Made by a program: the position numbers and the translations under genes. The notes below the pieces were generated by a model. That model was not told the DNA's origin, did no database searches, and saw only the letters and a list, made by a program, of their open reading frames with translations. Source: Cytophagales bacterium (lineage in GTDB: Bacteria; Bacteroidota; Bacteroidia; Cytophagales; Cyclobacteriaceae). Taken from it: a stretch of DNA of 15,271 bases. The stretch lies in assembly GCA_020063545.1 (NCBI GenBank), contig JAGUUF010000330.1:1-15271 (forward strand). Direction: 5' to 3'. Positions within the stretch are counted from its first letter, which is position 1, and each line of letters opens with the position of its first letter. Below are positions 12,980 to 15,271 of the stretch, piece after piece.

Positions 12980-15271
12980 TCAGTCTTTAATTACTTCGGG
13001 GTTACCCTTGTAGGTTATTTTACTGGCAATGCCCTCGTTCATTTCCAGCCGCCTGGTTACATGAACTTTTGCTTTTGATGCGCCCGAGGTGCGAACGTCA
13101 GCATCGCGAACACGGTAATCGAATGCGCTAAGTTGCGATGCTCCGCTGATGCGGGCATCCAGGGAGTTGCCCTCGCCCCGGAGGATGAGCTCGGAAGCCC
13201 CGTTCAGGTTTACCGTAAGGTCGCGCACGTTGGCATCGCCCCGGATCTCCACCGCGCCTGATGCCTCAACGTCCATGTCGTCCTCGGTAAAATCACTGAA
13301 CCGTACCTTTCCGGCTCCGCTCACTTCTATGCGCTCCAGTTCGGGCATGGTAATGCGAATGCTCATTTCCTCCAGTTTCAGCGGATTGCGTTTCCAGTTA
13401 ATCCGCAACTCGTCATCGTAATCAACAACCAGGGTAGTACCGTTGGTGTAGATTTTGTATTTCTCCTTTTCGCTGTCGCGGCCTGTCCACTCAACGGCAT
13501 AAGTACTTCCCCGAACAATGGTTACATCCAGCAGGCCGCTTAACTCCAGTTCTTTAAAATCTTCCAGGCCATACTGGTCATGTGCGGTGGAGTCGCCTTC
13601 TTCCCACTTTTGTTCGCTTTCACCGGTGCAGGTTGTGCATTTAAGCCAGCCATCGGTTGTAATTATCCAGGTGTTTCCGTTCCGGTTTTCATTTTCGATA
13701 TACTGCGAAAGCAGCCGCCACGTATTATCATCCAGCACAAAAGGATAATCATAAGGAATATATAACGTCATCTTTAACCGCTGCGCCCTGAACACTGCGT
13801 CTTCGCTGAACCGGATGTTGGAATCGAAAATCAAAACCGAATCCTGTTGCTGAACGGTATAATCAATCATCCGGGCGTTGTTGGCGGCTTCCAGGCGCGT
13901 TCTTCCCTGCGCTTCGAAGTATTGAACGAGTTTCAGCGTTTTTCCTTCATAGCCTTTTAGCGAAAGCGAGGTAACATCATAATCATCAAGGCCGGTTTCG
14001 CGGATTTTCAGCACCGCGGTTTTGCCCTGCAGGTCGTAAACGGTTTCTACTTTATGTTCGCCATCTTCCTTGAAGTTCATCACAATTTTCGGAACGGTAG
14101 CGGTAAGCACAACCGTGCTGACAATAAAGAGGATGAACAGGAACCAGCCGGTTGTGGCGTTAAAAACAATCCGGTTGGCAACGGCCGATATGCCCAGCAG
14201 CACAATAACGATGCCCGGAACCAATGCAGCGATAAAGGCCATGACAACGGTAATGGTGGGAATAGCCCGCGAAAATTCCTGTACAGGGAAGCTGATGTCT
14301 TGCCAGCCCAGTAACCAGGCCGATTGAAACGTGAACATACCCAGGAAGATGCCGAACGCCAACAGTGCAGCAAACACTATGGTGAGGCCGGTAAACGCAA
14401 TGACAATGCCGATGGCTACGCGCAGTACTTCGGCTATAGGTGTTAAAATTTTACCAAGGCCGGTAAGTACCCACCCGATCAGGCGGAACGGAAAAAGCAG
14501 CACTTTTGTAAGTGCGCTTTCGTCTCCGGTTTTTTCATCGGTACCTTTTTTGATGTTTGATTCGATGTTCGACAACGTTACCGGTTCGCCCTGCATCTGC
14601 ATTTTATCGGTAATGGATTTTGCCTCGGGCAGCACAATCCACAACACGATGTAGGTTACGATTCCAAGGCCGCCAAACACCGTGAGGATGATGAACAGCA
14701 CACGCACAATAATAACATCCATACCAAAGTAAGCGGCCAGGCCTGACGAAACGCCACCCAGCACTTTCTTTTCCGGATCGCGGAAAAGTTTTTTGGTTAC
14801 CTGGGGTTCGTCCAGTTCGTACGAGCCGGGCACAACTATCCACAGCACCAGGTACACCAGCAGGATAACACCGTAGGCTAAGGTTAAGAAGGCAAACAGC
14901 AATCGTATCCAAACCGGGTCAACATTAAAGTAGTTGCCGAGGCCGGCACATACGCCCCCGAGTATTTTGCGCTTCTGGTCGCGCATAAACTTTTTGTCGG
15001 CCTGGGCTGAATAGGATTGACGGTAGGTACCTTCAGCTTTTGGTTCGGCATGTGCAAAATCCTGTTCTTCGGCAGCCTTAAAATCGTGCACACTGCCCAT
15101 GGTGGCAATCAGGTTTTTTACATCCTCGTTGGTAATAACCTGTTTGTTTTCGCTGAGTTTGCTCAGGAAAATTTCGGCAATACGGCTTTCAATATCGGCC
15201 AGGATTTCGCTGCTGTCTTCGAAGGTGGAAAAGTACTTGTTTACCGAATCGAGGTATTTTTTTAGCGCTTC
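12980..15271 (-). CDS. PspC-domain membrane protein with C-terminal GIN/DUF2807 adhesin-head domain (partial, 5' end missing)
   Basis: The frame stays open to the right edge, so 763 residues are visible and the true start is outside. An internal ATG at 15100 is not the start, because the upstream codons read EALKKYLDSVNKYFSTFEDS and continue as a regular helical domain. Visible order (window numbering): helical N-domain 1-64; two PspC domains at about 93-149 and 158-215 (KILGGVCAGLGNYFNVD, KVLGGVSSGLAAYFGMD), each with a membrane helix ending LWIV(V/L)P; more helices at about 285-317, 335-363 and 373-393; an extracytoplasmic region 397-567; and a GIN/DUF2807 domain 569-757 with repeated SGA turns (VSGAGKV, EASGAVEI, LNGASEL, ISGASQL, TSGASKA), expected to form a beta-helix. 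PspC proteins act in envelope-stress signalling. It may act with the ECF unit downstream. Confidence 0.9.
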   Translation of the reverse strand, partial: EALKKYLDSVNKYFSTFEDSSEILADIESRIAEIFLSKLSENKQVITNEDVKNLIATMGSVHDFKAAEEQDFAHAEPKAEGTYRQSYSAQADKKFMRDQKRKILGGVCAGLGNYFNVDPVWIRLLFAFLTLAYGVILLVYLVLWIVVPGSYELDEPQVTKKLFRDPEKKVLGGVSSGLAAYFGMDVIIVRVLFIILTVFGGLGIVTYIVLWIVLPEAKSITDKMQMQGEPVTLSNIESNIKKGTDEKTGDESALTKVLLFPFRLIGWVLTGLGKILTPIAEVLRVAIGIVIAFTGLTIVFAALLAFGIFLGMFTFQSAWLLGWQDISFPVQEFSRAIPTITVVMAFIAALVPGIVIVLLGISAVANRIVFNATTGWFLFILFIVSTVVLTATVPKIVMNFKEDGEHKVETVYDLQGKTAVLKIRETGLDDYDVTSLSLKGYEGKTLKLVQYFEAQGRTRLEAANNARMIDYTVQQQDSVLIFDSNIRFSEDAVFRAQRLKMTLYIPYDYPFVLDDNTWRLLSQYIENENRNGNTWIITTDGWLKCTTCTGESEQKWEEGDSTAHDQYGLEDFKELELSGLLDVTIVRGSTYAVEWTGRDSEKEKYKIYTNGTTLVVDYDDELRINWKRNPLKLEEMSIRITMPELERIEVSGAGKVRFSDFTEDDMDVEASGAVEIRGDANVRDLTVNLNGASELILRGEGNSLDARISGASQLSAFDYRVRDADVRTSGASKAKVHVTRRLEMNEGIASKITYKGNPEVIKD

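Noticed and set aside
12980..15100. Starting the PspC protein at the internal ATG at 15100
   Set aside because: The same frame is open to the window edge and encodes a regular helical domain typical of such proteins, so the start lies outside the window.

Overview
The window looks like chromosomal DNA from a member of the Bacteroidota, most likely Cytophagales-like. The evidence is the gene families present (LysM-OmpA envelope pair, NfeD, PspC fused to a GIN/DUF2807 adhesin-head domain, ECF sigma factor followed by a membrane protein and an outer-membrane barrel), the lack of clear Shine-Dalgarno sites, and several promoter-like sequences of the Bacteroidota type (TTTN, 19 bases, then TAnnTTTN) placed very close to start codons. 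No RNA gene, mobile element or CRISPR array was found. Apart from the 381-base paaA-paaB gap, which holds a small gene, no stretch over 300 bases lacks a gene.

Layout. 1-1980 (minus): nfeD, translationally coupled (ATGA overlap) to a partial metallo-beta-lactamase-fold lipoprotein gene of the PqqB-like type that leaves the left edge. 2116-4277 (plus): a cell-envelope pair, a triple-LysM/RlpA-like protein coupled by a GTGA overlap to an OmpA-family protein. 4270-5984 (minus): an AlkB-type alkane monooxygenase preceded in the same direction by a small LemA-like lipoprotein. 6077-9952 (minus): a phenylacetyl-CoA epoxidase cluster, read as tetR, paaA, (gap), paaB, paaC, paaD. The gap holds a 79-codon gene on the opposite strand, and paaBCD appear to have their own promoter. 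10041-10529 (plus): an unrecognised four-helix membrane protein, ending at a bidirectional terminator shared with the next unit. 10581-12795 (minus): ECF sigma factor, single-pass membrane protein (probable anti-sigma) and outer-membrane barrel protein. 12921-15271 (minus): a very large PspC/GIN protein that runs off the right edge, followed by a possible 18-residue membrane microprotein.

How the genes work together. The catabolic middle encodes two oxygen-activating di-iron systems: AlkB hydroxylates alkanes at the membrane, and PaaABC epoxidises the ring of phenylacetyl-CoA with PaaD maturing the system. The reductase PaaE and the AlkB electron donors (rubredoxin and its reductase) are not in the window. 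The TetR protein is the obvious candidate regulator. A perfect 17-base inverted repeat lies inside the paaB promoter, and a weaker relative with the same GTT-N5-AAC core lies in front of paaA. The flanking genes serve the cell envelope and its stress signalling.

The least expected features are the tandemly duplicated PaaB, the inverted small gene that splits the paa cluster, the operator-like palindromes there, and the microprotein after the PspC gene.
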